Assembly (NCBI GenBank): GCA_910578605.1
Contig: CAJTQG010000062.1
Span: forward strand, 1-11,997
Direction: 5' to 3'
From: an uncultured Lachnospiraceae bacterium
GTDB taxonomy: Bacteria; Bacillota; Clostridia; Lachnospirales; Lachnospiraceae
DNA length: 11,997 bases
Each line of letters opens with the position of its first letter. The first letter of the stretch is position 1. The notes beneath the pieces are model-generated. The model was not told the origin of the DNA. It was given only the letters and a program-made list of their open reading frames with translations, and did no database searches. Positions 5,787-11,997 of this stretch are shown here, in pieces. Both the position numbers and the translations under genes were made by a program.

Positions 5787-7706
5787 TTAATAAATATCCA
5801 GATTGGACACAAATTTAGCATTTGCTTCTATAAATTCACGCCTTGGCTCCACTTGGTCGCCCATCAGTGTTGTAAAGGTCATATCAATCTCGGACTGGGT
5901 TTCCTCGTCAATCATAACCTTCAGCAAAACTCTCTTCTCCGGGTCCATAGTTGTATCCCACAGCTGCTGGGCATCCATCTCGCCCAAACCTTTGTAGCGC
6001 TGGATTTTATTATTTCCATCCCGCCCTATTTCTGTCAGAATATCATTTAACTCCTCGTCACTGTAAGCATACCAAACCTTTTTATTTTTTGTTATTTGGT
6101 ATAAAGGCGGCTGCGCCAAATACACAAATCCTTGTTTAATCAGCTCCGGCATAAATCGGTAAAAAAATGTAAGCAGCAACGTGGAAATATGAGCTCCATC
6201 CACATCTGCATCTGTCATAATGATAATTTTATGATATCTTAATTTTGAAATATCAAAGTCCTCATGTATTCCTGTTCCGAATGCAGTTATCATAGCACGT
6301 ATCTCAGCATTTCCCAATATTCTGTCTAGTCGCGCCTTCTCCACATTCAAAATCTTACCCCTGAGAGGTAAAATAGCCTGGGTGTCTCTTGAGCGGGCAG
6401 TCTTGGCGGAACCACCTGCCGAATCTCCCTCCACTATATAAATTTCACATTTCTCAGGGTCTTTGTTGGAACAGTCGGCTAACTTTCCAGGCAGACTTGT
6501 GGAATCCAAGGCAGTCTTTCTCCTTGTCAAATCCCTTGCCTTTCTCGCCGCATCCCTGGCCCTTTGAGCCAAAACAGCCTTCTCACAGATTTGCTTTGCC
6601 ACAGAAGGATTTAATTCCAGGAAAATGGTCAGCTGCTCACTCACTACGCTGTCCACTGCAGCTCTGGCCTCACTGTTGCCCAGCTTTTGTTTTGTCTGGC
6701 CTTCAAACTGAGGCTCCCCTAATTTAATGCTGATAATAGCTGTCAAACCTTCCCTGATATCTTCACCAGTAAGGTTGACTTCATTTTCCTTTAACAATTT
6801 ATTCTTTCTGGCATAGTCGTTAAACGTCTTTGTGAGAGCCCGCTTAAATCCCTCCAAATGGGTACCTCCCTCAGGAGTGTTAATATTATTGACGAAGCTG
6901 TAGGTATTTTCAATGTAGCTGTCATTGTGCTGCAGGGCAACCTCCACATACACATCCTCCCTGCTGCCTTCACAGTAAATCACAGACTCATACAATGACT
7001 GCTTTCCTCTGTTTAAATACTCTACAAATTCTTTGATTCCACCCTCATAGTGAAAGGCTTCCTCCCGCTTTTCCTCTCTGGCATCCCGAAGTATAATTTT
7101 TAAATTTTTTGTCAAAAATGCCATTTCACGAAGACGCTTGCGCAAAATATCATAATCAAAAGCAGTCTCCTCAAAAATCTTATCATCCGGCAAAAAGACT
7201 ACTTCTGTTCCTGTCTTATCCAGCTCACAATCTCCTATCACCTTTAAAGGATAGCATACATTTCCTCTCTCATAGCGCTGCTGATAGATTTTACCATCAC
7301 TGTACACTCTTACCTCAAGCCACTGAGACAAAGCATTTACAACAGAAGCACCCACACCGTGAAGTCCGCCGGAAACCTTGTAACCTCCTCCACCGAACTT
7401 ACCGCCAGCATGCAAAATAGTAAATACTACCTCCACCGCTGGAAGTCCGGATTTTTCATTGATTCCAATTGGTATTCCTCTTCCGTTATCTAACACTCTA
7501 ATCGAATTGTCTTTATTAATTTGTACATCAATTACACTACAGTATCCCGCTAGTGCTTCATCCACCGAATTATCTACAATTTCATAAACTAAATGATGCA
7601 AACCTTTTGCTGAGGTACTTCCAATATACATACCCGGCCTTTTTCTGACAGCTTCCAAGCCCTCTAATATCTGTATTTGATTCGCTCCATATGAACTGTT
7701 GCTCAT
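5787..7706 (-). CDS. gyrB: DNA gyrase subunit B
   Basis: GyrB is the ATPase subunit of gyrase. From the ATG at 7706 the 639-residue product aligns position for position with E. coli in the ATP site: Glu42, Asn46 and Asp73, with Arg76-Gly77 in DNGRGIP. GGLHGVGASVVNALS follows. The Toprim part has EGDSAGGSA (426-434), PLRGKILNVEKAR and DADVDGAH (500-507), and RYKGLGEM precedes the end. It lacks the ~165-residue insert of E. coli GyrB, as is usual in Gram-positives. Position 136 is Ser where E. coli has Arg136. I prefer 7706 because AAGGACAGG lies upstream and the N-terminus matches the family. An in-frame ATG at 7730 would add eight residues and overlap the recF stop as ATGA. Confidence 0.98.
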   Translation of the reverse strand: MSNSSYGANQIQILEGLEAVRKRPGMYIGSTSAKGLHHLVYEIVDNSVDEALAGYCSVIDVQINKDNSIRVLDNGRGIPIGINEKSGLPAVEVVFTILHAGGKFGGGGYKVSGGLHGVGASVVNALSQWLEVRVYSDGKIYQQRYERGNVCYPLKVIGDCELDKTGTEVVFLPDDKIFEETAFDYDILRKRLREMAFLTKNLKIILRDAREEKREEAFHYEGGIKEFVEYLNRGKQSLYESVIYCEGSREDVYVEVALQHNDSYIENTYSFVNNINTPEGGTHLEGFKRALTKTFNDYARKNKLLKENEVNLTGEDIREGLTAIISIKLGEPQFEGQTKQKLGNSEARAAVDSVVSEQLTIFLELNPSVAKQICEKAVLAQRARDAARKARDLTRRKTALDSTSLPGKLADCSNKDPEKCEIYIVEGDSAGGSAKTARSRDTQAILPLRGKILNVEKARLDRILGNAEIRAMITAFGTGIHEDFDISKLRYHKIIIMTDADVDGAHISTLLLTFFYRFMPELIKQGFVYLAQPPLYQITKNKKVWYAYSDEELNDILTEIGRDGNNKIQRYKGLGEMDAQQLWDTTMDPEKRVLLKVMIDEETQSEIDMTFTTLMGDQVEPRREFIEANAKFVSNLDIY

Positions 7707-7726
7707 CCTATTTACCTGTCCTTTCC

Positions 7727-8869
7727 TCATTCTATATCATGATTGTAACCGCCAAGATGAACTCTCCTATTTGAACTCTCCTGCCGGGGATAAATTCTTC
7801 CATCCTCCACTTGAAAAACTTTATTTATCTGAAAACGATTTTGAACAAACTCGTCCAAACCGGTACATGTAATCAAGGTCTGAATATTTCCAATCTCATT
7901 TAAAAGATGATTTTGCCTTGAGCTGTCTAATTCACTTAAAACATCATCCAATAATAATATGGGGGTATCGTTTATCAATTTTTTAACTAGCTCTATCTCA
8001 GCTAGCTTGAGAGACAATGCACATGTTCTCTGTTGTCCCTGGCTTCCAAAACACCTTACATCCAATTCTCCTATCTCAAATCTCACATCATCTCTGTGAG
8101 GCCCTGCGCTTGTACTTTTTAAACGGCAATCTCTCTCTCTATTTCTTTTTAGCTCTAAGAGAAACTCCTCCTGACTGCTGACAGAGCATGGCTCATACAC
8201 AAGCTTTAATTCCTCCCTCTGGCTGGAAAGATTTTTATGTATGGGCAATATTGTTTCATTTACCTGACTGATAAATTCTTCCCTTCTTTTGCTCACTTTA
8301 TACCCATATTCTGCCAATTGTAAATCCCATACATCCAATGTATCCAAAAGTTCCGGCTTCACATACAAATCCTTAAGCAGCTTATTTCTATGCCTCAAAA
8401 CCTTATTATAGTTAAGTAAATCATGAACATACACCTTGTCTAACTGACAAAGCTCCATATCAATAAATTTTCTTCTCTCCCCAGGTCCGCTTTTTATTAT
8501 ATTCAAATCCTCCGGTGAGAAAAATATAACATTTACAATACCAAACATCTCACTTACTTTTCGAATTGGTATTCCATTGACTGCAATACCCTTGGAGCGA
8601 TTTTTCTTTAAGTGCATATCAATCCGATAAGGGACTTCCTTCTTCTTAATGATCATCTTAATGTGAGCTTCCTCCTGCCCAAATCGAAGCAGTTCCTTAT
8701 CCTTACTTGTTCTATGAGATTTTGTAGTGCTTCCCACATAGATAGATTCTAGTATATTTGTCTTTCCCTGTGCATTCTGTCCATAAAATATATTGGTACT
8801 CTCATCTAGATGTACTGACAATATATTATAATTTCTGTAGTTTGCTAATTCTAAGGATTGTATCACCAT
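7727..8869 (-). CDS. recF: DNA replication and repair protein RecF
   Basis: RecF is an SMC-like ABC ATPase that, with RecO and RecR, helps load RecA at single-strand gaps and stalled forks. The 380-residue product has the Walker A motif GQNAQGKTN (30-38), FFSPEDL (116-122), GPGERRKFID (128-137) and STSAGPHRDD (252-261). The ABC signature GSQGQQRT is at 275-282, and the Walker B region ILLLDDVLSELD at 304-315. All are intact. It is slightly longer than many homologues because of a basic/polar tail after about residue 355. The ATG at 8869 follows yaaA by 26 bp. The stop lies 20 bp before the preferred gyrB start, and the alternative gyrB start overlaps it. Either arrangement suggests coupled translation. 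Confidence 0.97.
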   Translation of the reverse strand: MVIQSLELANYRNYNILSVHLDESTNIFYGQNAQGKTNILESIYVGSTTKSHRTSKDKELLRFGQEEAHIKMIIKKKEVPYRIDMHLKKNRSKGIAVNGIPIRKVSEMFGIVNVIFFSPEDLNIIKSGPGERRKFIDMELCQLDKVYVHDLLNYNKVLRHRNKLLKDLYVKPELLDTLDVWDLQLAEYGYKVSKRREEFISQVNETILPIHKNLSSQREELKLVYEPCSVSSQEEFLLELKRNRERDCRLKSTSAGPHRDDVRFEIGELDVRCFGSQGQQRTCALSLKLAEIELVKKLINDTPILLLDDVLSELDSSRQNHLLNEIGNIQTLITCTGLDEFVQNRFQINKVFQVEDGRIYPRQESSNRRVHLGGYNHDIE

Positions 8870-8895
8870 AATTTCTGACCTGCATTTCCCTGTGT

Positions 8896-9105
8896 TTAAC
8901 CTACAATCTGAATTTTTTTCCCCTCAAAAGAAACAATATCTCCATCTACCAGCTTTTTTCCCCTCTGCAGACAAACCTCTCCGTTCACCAAAACCAAGCC
9001 ATCTAATATAATCTCCTTTGCCTGTGCACCGGAAGCCACTAGATTGGCCGCCTTCAAAGCCTGTCCCAATTTAATGAAATCCTCTCTTAACTGAATTGTC
9101 TCCAT
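8896..9105 (-). CDS. yaaA: S4-domain RNA-binding protein YaaA (RlbA family)
   Basis: This is a small S4-fold RNA-binding protein of the family found between dnaN and recF in many Firmicutes. A ribosome-associated role has been proposed for the family, but its target is not established by anything here. The 69-residue chain is a single S4 domain: LGQALKAANLVASGAQAKE (residues 14-32), GLVLVNGEVCLQRGKKL and DGDIVSFEGK. Length is normal. I chose the ATG at 9105, which has AGGAG 10 bp upstream. The in-frame GTG at 9114 is only 1 bp from the same AGGAG and is unlikely. It lies 46 bp after dnaN and 26 bp before recF. Confidence 0.92.
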   Translation of the reverse strand: METIQLREDFIKLGQALKAANLVASGAQAKEIILDGLVLVNGEVCLQRGKKLVDGDIVSFEGKKIQIVG

Positions 9106-9151
9106 AACATCCACACTCCTGTTTTTAAAATCAGTTCAAATAATAATAAAA

Positions 9152-10267
9152 TTATGCATTTCCTGCTACGTTAAAATTGACAGGCAAAATCAAATAAATA
9201 TAATTATCCTGCTCATCTCTTATAAAACAAGGAGCCTTTGCATTAACCAAATAAATATTGATATTTTCCTCATCAATTACCTTCAAAGCTTCAATTAAGA
9301 ACTTAGGATTAAATCCAATCATAATATCCTTTCCGCTTTTCTCAATATCAATATTTTCATTCATGGAACCCACTACAGATTGAATCTTTAATTCCATATC
9401 TCCATCTGTAATATTGATAATAATAGGCTTTTTATCCCCCTCTTTAATCATAAGTGTTGCCCTGTCTATACAATCTAAAAATTCTCTTTTGTTAATTACA
9501 ACCTTTGTCTCATAATCACTAGAGAGCATCTGGTCTATCTTAAAGTATTCGCCCTCTATCAATCTGGAAACTACTATCGTATCATCAAACTCAAACACGA
9601 TATGATTGCCGGTAAAAAATATTCTTACTTCTGCATCCATATTTCCAGATAGAATCTTGCTCACCTCATTGAGAGTTTTTCCCGGAACTACCACTTTCAT
9701 TGGCTCAAATTCCTCTTTCAATTCTACCTTGCGGATGGATATGCGATGACCGTCTAGGGAAACTACCTTTAATGTATTTCCTTCTACCTCAAACAGTTCA
9801 CCTGTCATGAGTTTGTTGTTCTCGTTATCCGCAATGGAAAATATTGTCTGGCGTATTGTTTCTTTTAATGTAAATTGAGATAAGTAAATAAACTTTTCTT
9901 TTTCTATGAGAGGTAAATAAGAAAAATCATCTCCCTCTTTTCCTGATATATGAAATTTTGCTTTTTCACATGTAATTTTCATTTGTAGCTTTTCATCGGT
10001 CTCTAAAACCACATCATTATCCGGCAATTTACGAATAATCTCGGAAAATATTTTAGCATTGATTGCGATAATGCCTCTTTCAAGTATTTCCCCTTTTATT
10101 TTTGTCTCAATACCTAATTCCATATCATTTGCTGTAAATTTTATTTCATCAGCTGAAGCGTCAATCAATATACATTCTAAAATAGTCATTGTTGTCTTTG
10201 ACGGAACAGCCTTCAGTACAATATTTACCCCATTTAGAAGGTCTGATTTTGAACAGATTAGTTTCAT
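9152..10267 (-). CDS. dnaN: DNA polymerase III beta subunit (sliding clamp)
   Basis: DnaN forms the ring-shaped dimer that tethers polymerase III and other partners to DNA. The 371-residue product begins MKLICSKSDLLNGVNIV and shows the clamp family's pattern: LPDNDVVLE near 81-89, SVDGHR-like VSLDGHRISIRK at 169-180, and a C-terminal YLILPVNF before a short NVAGNA tail. Three repeated clamp domains are implied by length and spacing. I chose the ATG at 10267, with AAGGAG 10 bp upstream. The 11-residue extension to 10300 (MTAHLERSFRH) reads through that ribosome site and does not match the family. It sits 308 bp downstream of dnaA across the putative origin and 46 bp upstream of yaaA. It may have its own promoter in the spacer as well as read-through from dnaA. 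Confidence 0.97.
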   Translation of the reverse strand: MKLICSKSDLLNGVNIVLKAVPSKTTMTILECILIDASADEIKFTANDMELGIETKIKGEILERGIIAINAKIFSEIIRKLPDNDVVLETDEKLQMKITCEKAKFHISGKEGDDFSYLPLIEKEKFIYLSQFTLKETIRQTIFSIADNENNKLMTGELFEVEGNTLKVVSLDGHRISIRKVELKEEFEPMKVVVPGKTLNEVSKILSGNMDAEVRIFFTGNHIVFEFDDTIVVSRLIEGEYFKIDQMLSSDYETKVVINKREFLDCIDRATLMIKEGDKKPIIINITDGDMELKIQSVVGSMNENIDIEKSGKDIMIGFNPKFLIEALKVIDEENINIYLVNAKAPCFIRDEQDNYIYLILPVNFNVAGNA

Positions 10268-10321
10268 GTGCCTAAAACTCCTTTCAAGATGTGCTGTCAT
10301 ATATATATTTATAAAAATAAT

Positions 10322-10352
10322 CAGTAATAGTAATAATAAGGCTTGTGAAAAT
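10322..10352. promoter_or_regulatory. candidate unwinding module: DnaA-trios, GC step, weak DnaA box
   Basis: On the plus strand, five consecutive triplets TAA TAG TAA TAA TAA (10325-10339), preceded by CAG, are followed by GGC (10340-10342). A reverse-oriented DnaA-like box, TGTGAAAAT (10344-10352), comes next. Read 3' to 5' away from the box, the triplets are AAT AAT AAT GAT AAT, which fits the published trio pattern (purine-A-T/A). Box, GC-rich step and trios in this order is the arrangement described for the B. subtilis basal unwinding system. The AT-rich stretch 10299-10321 continues on the far side. The box has two mismatches to TTATNCACA, which limits confidence. Confidence 0.5.
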
Positions 10353-10357
10353 GTTAA
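10330..10357 (-). promoter_or_regulatory. weak candidate dnaN promoter
   Basis: On the minus strand TTAACA (10352-10357, 5 of 6 to TTGACA) is followed after 16 bp by TATTAC (10330-10335, 4 of 6 to TATAAT). It would give a leader of about 55 nt for dnaN. It overlaps the TAA/TAG triplet run and the adjacent weak DnaA box, so the apparent promoter may simply be origin sequence. Confidence 0.27.
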
Positions 10358-10391
10358 GAACCTCTCTGAAGCCCAAAATTTAATGTATAGA

Positions 10392-10410
10392 GCACATAAT
10401 AACTATGTGC
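10392..10410. repeat. palindrome within oriC
   Basis: GCACATA (10392-10398) and TATGTGC (10404-10410) form a perfect 7-bp inverted repeat around ATAAC. It lies between the triplet run and the near-consensus DnaA boxes. It could be a binding site for a dimeric origin regulator or a cruciform. I cannot assign a protein. Confidence 0.45.
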
Positions 10411-10438
10411 AGACAATGGGAAAAGGGTGGGGGATAGC

Positions 10439-10447
10439 TGTGTATAA
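10439..10447 (-). promoter_or_regulatory. DnaA box TTATACACA
   Basis: The minus-strand sequence TTATACACA fits the relaxed consensus TTATNCACA exactly and differs from TTATCCACA at one base. It sits directly beside a G-rich patch (10418-10433) in the dnaA-dnaN spacer. Confidence 0.75.
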
Positions 10448-10475
10448 AAAAAGCAGTAAAAAATTCCCTCACAGG

Positions 10476-10531
10476 CTTTGCACAGTTATTTAACAGGTGA
10501 AAATGGACATAAGTGAATAAAAAGTGCAAAG
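10476..10531. repeat. 8-bp inverted repeat bracketing the boxes near dnaA
   Basis: CTTTGCAC (10476-10483) is the exact complement of GTGCAAAG (10524-10531), with 40 bp between. The right arm abuts the perfect DnaA box at 10532. The left arm is most of a two-mismatch box (CTTTGCACA). The dnaA transcript could fold here, but no proper terminator stem with a T-run is present. Confidence 0.4.
10512..10520 (-). promoter_or_regulatory. DnaA box TTATTCACT
   Basis: The minus-strand TTATTCACT has one mismatch (last base) to TTATNCACA. It faces the perfect box at 10532-10540 with 11 bp between them, a close divergent pair. Confidence 0.6.
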
Positions 10532-10540
10532 TTATCCACA
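10532..10540 (+). promoter_or_regulatory. perfect DnaA box TTATCCACA
   Basis: This is an exact match to the canonical high-affinity DnaA box, on the plus strand, 35 bp beyond the dnaA stop codon. Confidence 0.9.
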
Positions 10541-10575
10541 AGTAATATAGGATAAAACAATAAAATGTTTATATT

Positions 10576-11940
10576 TTAAGAAGGATTTATCTTCTTTGTT
10601 AAGACTTCAATTACATTTTTGGTGGAATCAGAATTTTTCAGCTCTGCAGCAATTTTGTCATAGGCGTACATTACTGTGGAGTGATCTCTATTTCCCAATA
10701 TTGTTCCAATCATTTCAAAGGATGTCTCTGTCAATTCACGGCATAGGTACATGGCAAGCTGTCTTGGATAGGCAATATTCTGGCTTTTTTTCTTGCTGGC
10801 CAAATCATCAGGCGTTAAATTGAAGTGGTCTGACACTATTTTGATAATGGAACTTGGCGTCACCTCTACATTTTCATCTGGAGATATAATATCTTTTAGC
10901 ACCTCGGCAGCAAAATCTACATCTACCTGCTTGTTGGTAGACAGCTTGGAAAAGGCAACAACCTTTGTGATGGCGCCTTCTAATTCCCTGATGTTTGATT
11001 TAATATTGGTGGCAATGTATTGAAATACTTTATCATCTATAGAATATCCTTCCAGCTCTGATTTTTTGCGAAGGATTGCCATACGTGTTTCATAATCAGG
11101 AGGGGAAATGTCCACTGTCAATCCCATCTCGAAACGAGAACGATAACGCTCGTCCAATGTCTCAAAATTCTTTGGCGCTTTATCGGAGGATATAATAACC
11201 TGCTTTTTAGCGCCATACAAAGTATTGAAGGTGTGAAAAAATTCTTCTTGAGAGCGGTCCTTTCCTATTATAAATTGTATATCATCTATTAAAAGGATAT
11301 CAATATTTCTATATTTATTGCGAAATTCTGTGATGGCCGTCTGATTTTCGTTTCGAATTACATTTATCAGTTCATTGGTAAATGCTTCACTTGTCACATA
11401 CAAAACTTTTGCATCAGGATTATGCTCAATAACAAAACGGGCAATAGATTGCATTAAATGAGTTTTTCCTAGTCCAGCTCCTCCGTACAGAAATAGAGGG
11501 TTGTACACTTCTCCTGGAGATTCAGCTACGGCAAGGGAAGCGGCGTATGCAAAATTGTTGTTGCTGCCAACCACAAAGCTGTCAAAGGTATATTTTGAAT
11601 TTAAGTTTGCTTCCATTAAGCGGGACTGCAGGTAGGAATCTTCCTTTTTGGAGGAAATGTTGTGAGTATTTTCCTTAACCTGGTGAGGAAGAATAAATTC
11701 CAGCTCGAATGCATGTCCAGTCACTTCCTCAATGGTAACTCGCAGTGGAGCATAATATTTTTTCTTAATGTAATTAAGTCCCAGATTTTCTTCGGGAACT
11801 AGTATAGTGATTAAATCATCTTCCACAGAATGAATTTTAAGAGGCAACAGCCAAAGATTAAAGGAAACATCGGAAATTTCATGTTCCCTTTTTAAGGTAG
11901 ATAATATTTCATTCCATTTAGATTGTAACATGTTGATCAT
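10576..11940 (-). CDS. dnaA: Chromosomal replication initiator protein DnaA
   Basis: DnaA is the AAA+ initiator that binds DnaA boxes, opens the origin and recruits the helicase, and it also represses its own gene in many bacteria. The 454-residue product has a domain I fold (about 1-80) and a short linker (about 90-115). The AAA+ module carries Walker A GGAGLGKT (153-160), Walker B ILLIDD (215-220) and the arginine-finger region LDERYRSRF (262-270). The C-terminal helix-turn-helix has AYPRQLAMYLCRELT (390-404) and the DnaA signature NRDHSTVMYAYDKI (417-430). Length is normal. I chose the ATG at 11940 because GGAG lies 6 bp upstream. In-frame ATGs at 11952 and 11931 have no properly spaced ribosome site. 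Its promoter lies mostly beyond the window. Confidence 0.98.
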   Translation of the reverse strand: MINMLQSKWNEILSTLKREHEISDVSFNLWLLPLKIHSVEDDLITILVPEENLGLNYIKKKYYAPLRVTIEEVTGHAFELEFILPHQVKENTHNISSKKEDSYLQSRLMEANLNSKYTFDSFVVGSNNNFAYAASLAVAESPGEVYNPLFLYGGAGLGKTHLMQSIARFVIEHNPDAKVLYVTSEAFTNELINVIRNENQTAITEFRNKYRNIDILLIDDIQFIIGKDRSQEEFFHTFNTLYGAKKQVIISSDKAPKNFETLDERYRSRFEMGLTVDISPPDYETRMAILRKKSELEGYSIDDKVFQYIATNIKSNIRELEGAITKVVAFSKLSTNKQVDVDFAAEVLKDIISPDENVEVTPSSIIKIVSDHFNLTPDDLASKKKSQNIAYPRQLAMYLCRELTETSFEMIGTILGNRDHSTVMYAYDKIAAELKNSDSTKNVIEVLTKKINPS

Positions 11941-11951
11941 AATATACTCCA

Positions 11952-11990
11952 TTCATTATGTTCTAATTGTTTTTATTAGTTCATTATGTT
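11952..11990. repeat. 11-bp direct repeat in the dnaA leader
   Basis: TTCATTATGTT occurs at 11952-11962 and again at 11980-11990, 28 bp apart. On the minus strand each copy reads AACATAATGAA and contains CATAAT, a 5 of 6 match to a -10 hexamer. For the copy nearer dnaA, the -35 position 17 bp upstream reads TGAACT, which is poor. Between the copies CTAAT and ATTAG form a small inverted repeat. These could be regulator sites or tandem promoter elements for dnaA. No DnaA box is visible in the short upstream stretch. Confidence 0.4.
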
Positions 11991-11997
11991 TTTCTAA

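Larger units (their letters stand above)
10268..10575. other. putative chromosomal replication origin (oriC), dnaA-dnaN spacer
   Basis: This 308-bp non-coding spacer lies where the origin is found in many Firmicutes. It contains a perfect DnaA box on the plus strand (10532-10540) and two near-consensus boxes on the minus strand (10439-10447 and 10512-10520). Two-mismatch boxes are at 10476-10484 (CTTTGCACA), 10406-10414 (GTCTGCACA, minus) and 10344-10352 (ATTTTCACA, minus). There is a G-rich patch at 10418-10433. An AT-rich stretch at about 10299-10339 beside dnaN could be the unwinding element. The positions make a coherent origin, but nothing here proves that it is the sole origin or functional. 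A second box cluster upstream of dnaA would lie beyond the window. Confidence 0.8.

Noticed and set aside
7707..7730. Upstream GyrB start giving an ATGA overlap with recF
   Set aside because: It lacks a good ribosome site. The 7706 start has AAGGACAGG upstream and gives residue numbering identical to E. coli in the ATP site. The longer form is not excluded.
10418..10433. G-quadruplex in oriC
   Set aside because: Only three separated G tracts are present; a standard intramolecular quadruplex needs four. I kept it only as a G-rich patch.
10059..10493. 144-codon plus-strand open frame crossing dnaN and oriC
   Set aside because: It is antisense to conserved dnaN and then runs through the origin spacer with its DnaA boxes. 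There is no ribosome site or family resemblance.
1..11997. CRISPR arrays, insertion sequences, phage or defence genes
   Set aside because: I saw no regularly spaced repeats, transposase motifs, terminal inverted repeats with target duplications or foreign-looking genes. The region is core genome.

Overview
The window looks like the replication-origin neighbourhood of a low-GC, Gram-positive anaerobe. The protein sequences, the two-subunit Fe-S fumarase and the gene order suggest Clostridia, most likely Lachnospiraceae. This rests on family resemblance read by eye, not on a search. Every gene seen lies on the minus strand, so the window reads right to left, pointing away from the putative origin and probably co-oriented with one replication fork.

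Right part (about 5787-11997): the classic cluster dnaA - [oriC spacer] - dnaN - yaaA (S4 domain) - recF - gyrB - gyrA. DnaA opens the origin, DnaN is the sliding clamp, RecF acts in gap repair and fork restart, and GyrB/GyrA form gyrase. The 308-bp dnaA-dnaN spacer holds three good DnaA boxes, several weaker ones, palindromes, a G-rich patch and an AT-rich stretch. Next to dnaN, a weak DnaA box, a short GC step and a run of TAA/TAG triplets together resemble the box / GC / DnaA-trio unwinding module described in Bacillus subtilis. From yaaA to gyrA the genes are 21-46 bp apart or nearly overlapping, as in an operon. Gyrase has two notable positions: Ser at GyrB 136 (Arg in E. coli) and Gly at GyrA 88 (E. 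coli Asp87). GyrA also has an unusually long acidic, Gln/Asn-rich C-terminal tail.

Middle (about 1808-3077): downstream of gyrA a long imperfect hairpin precedes a gene for an unrecognised membrane-anchored protein, which appears to contain two copies of one extracytoplasmic domain. A 271-bp spacer with short hairpins but no clear promoter follows.

Left part (1-1807): genes for the alpha and beta subunits of a class I [4Fe-4S] fumarase are separated by an unusually long 115-bp gap. An AT-rich spacer follows, then a strong sigma-A-type promoter driving tRNA-Ser(GCU), which runs off the left edge of the window.

I see no mobile element, CRISPR array, defence cassette or phage gene. This is a core housekeeping region. 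The points of interest are the origin architecture, the gyrase residues and the duplicated-domain protein, not a new multi-gene system.
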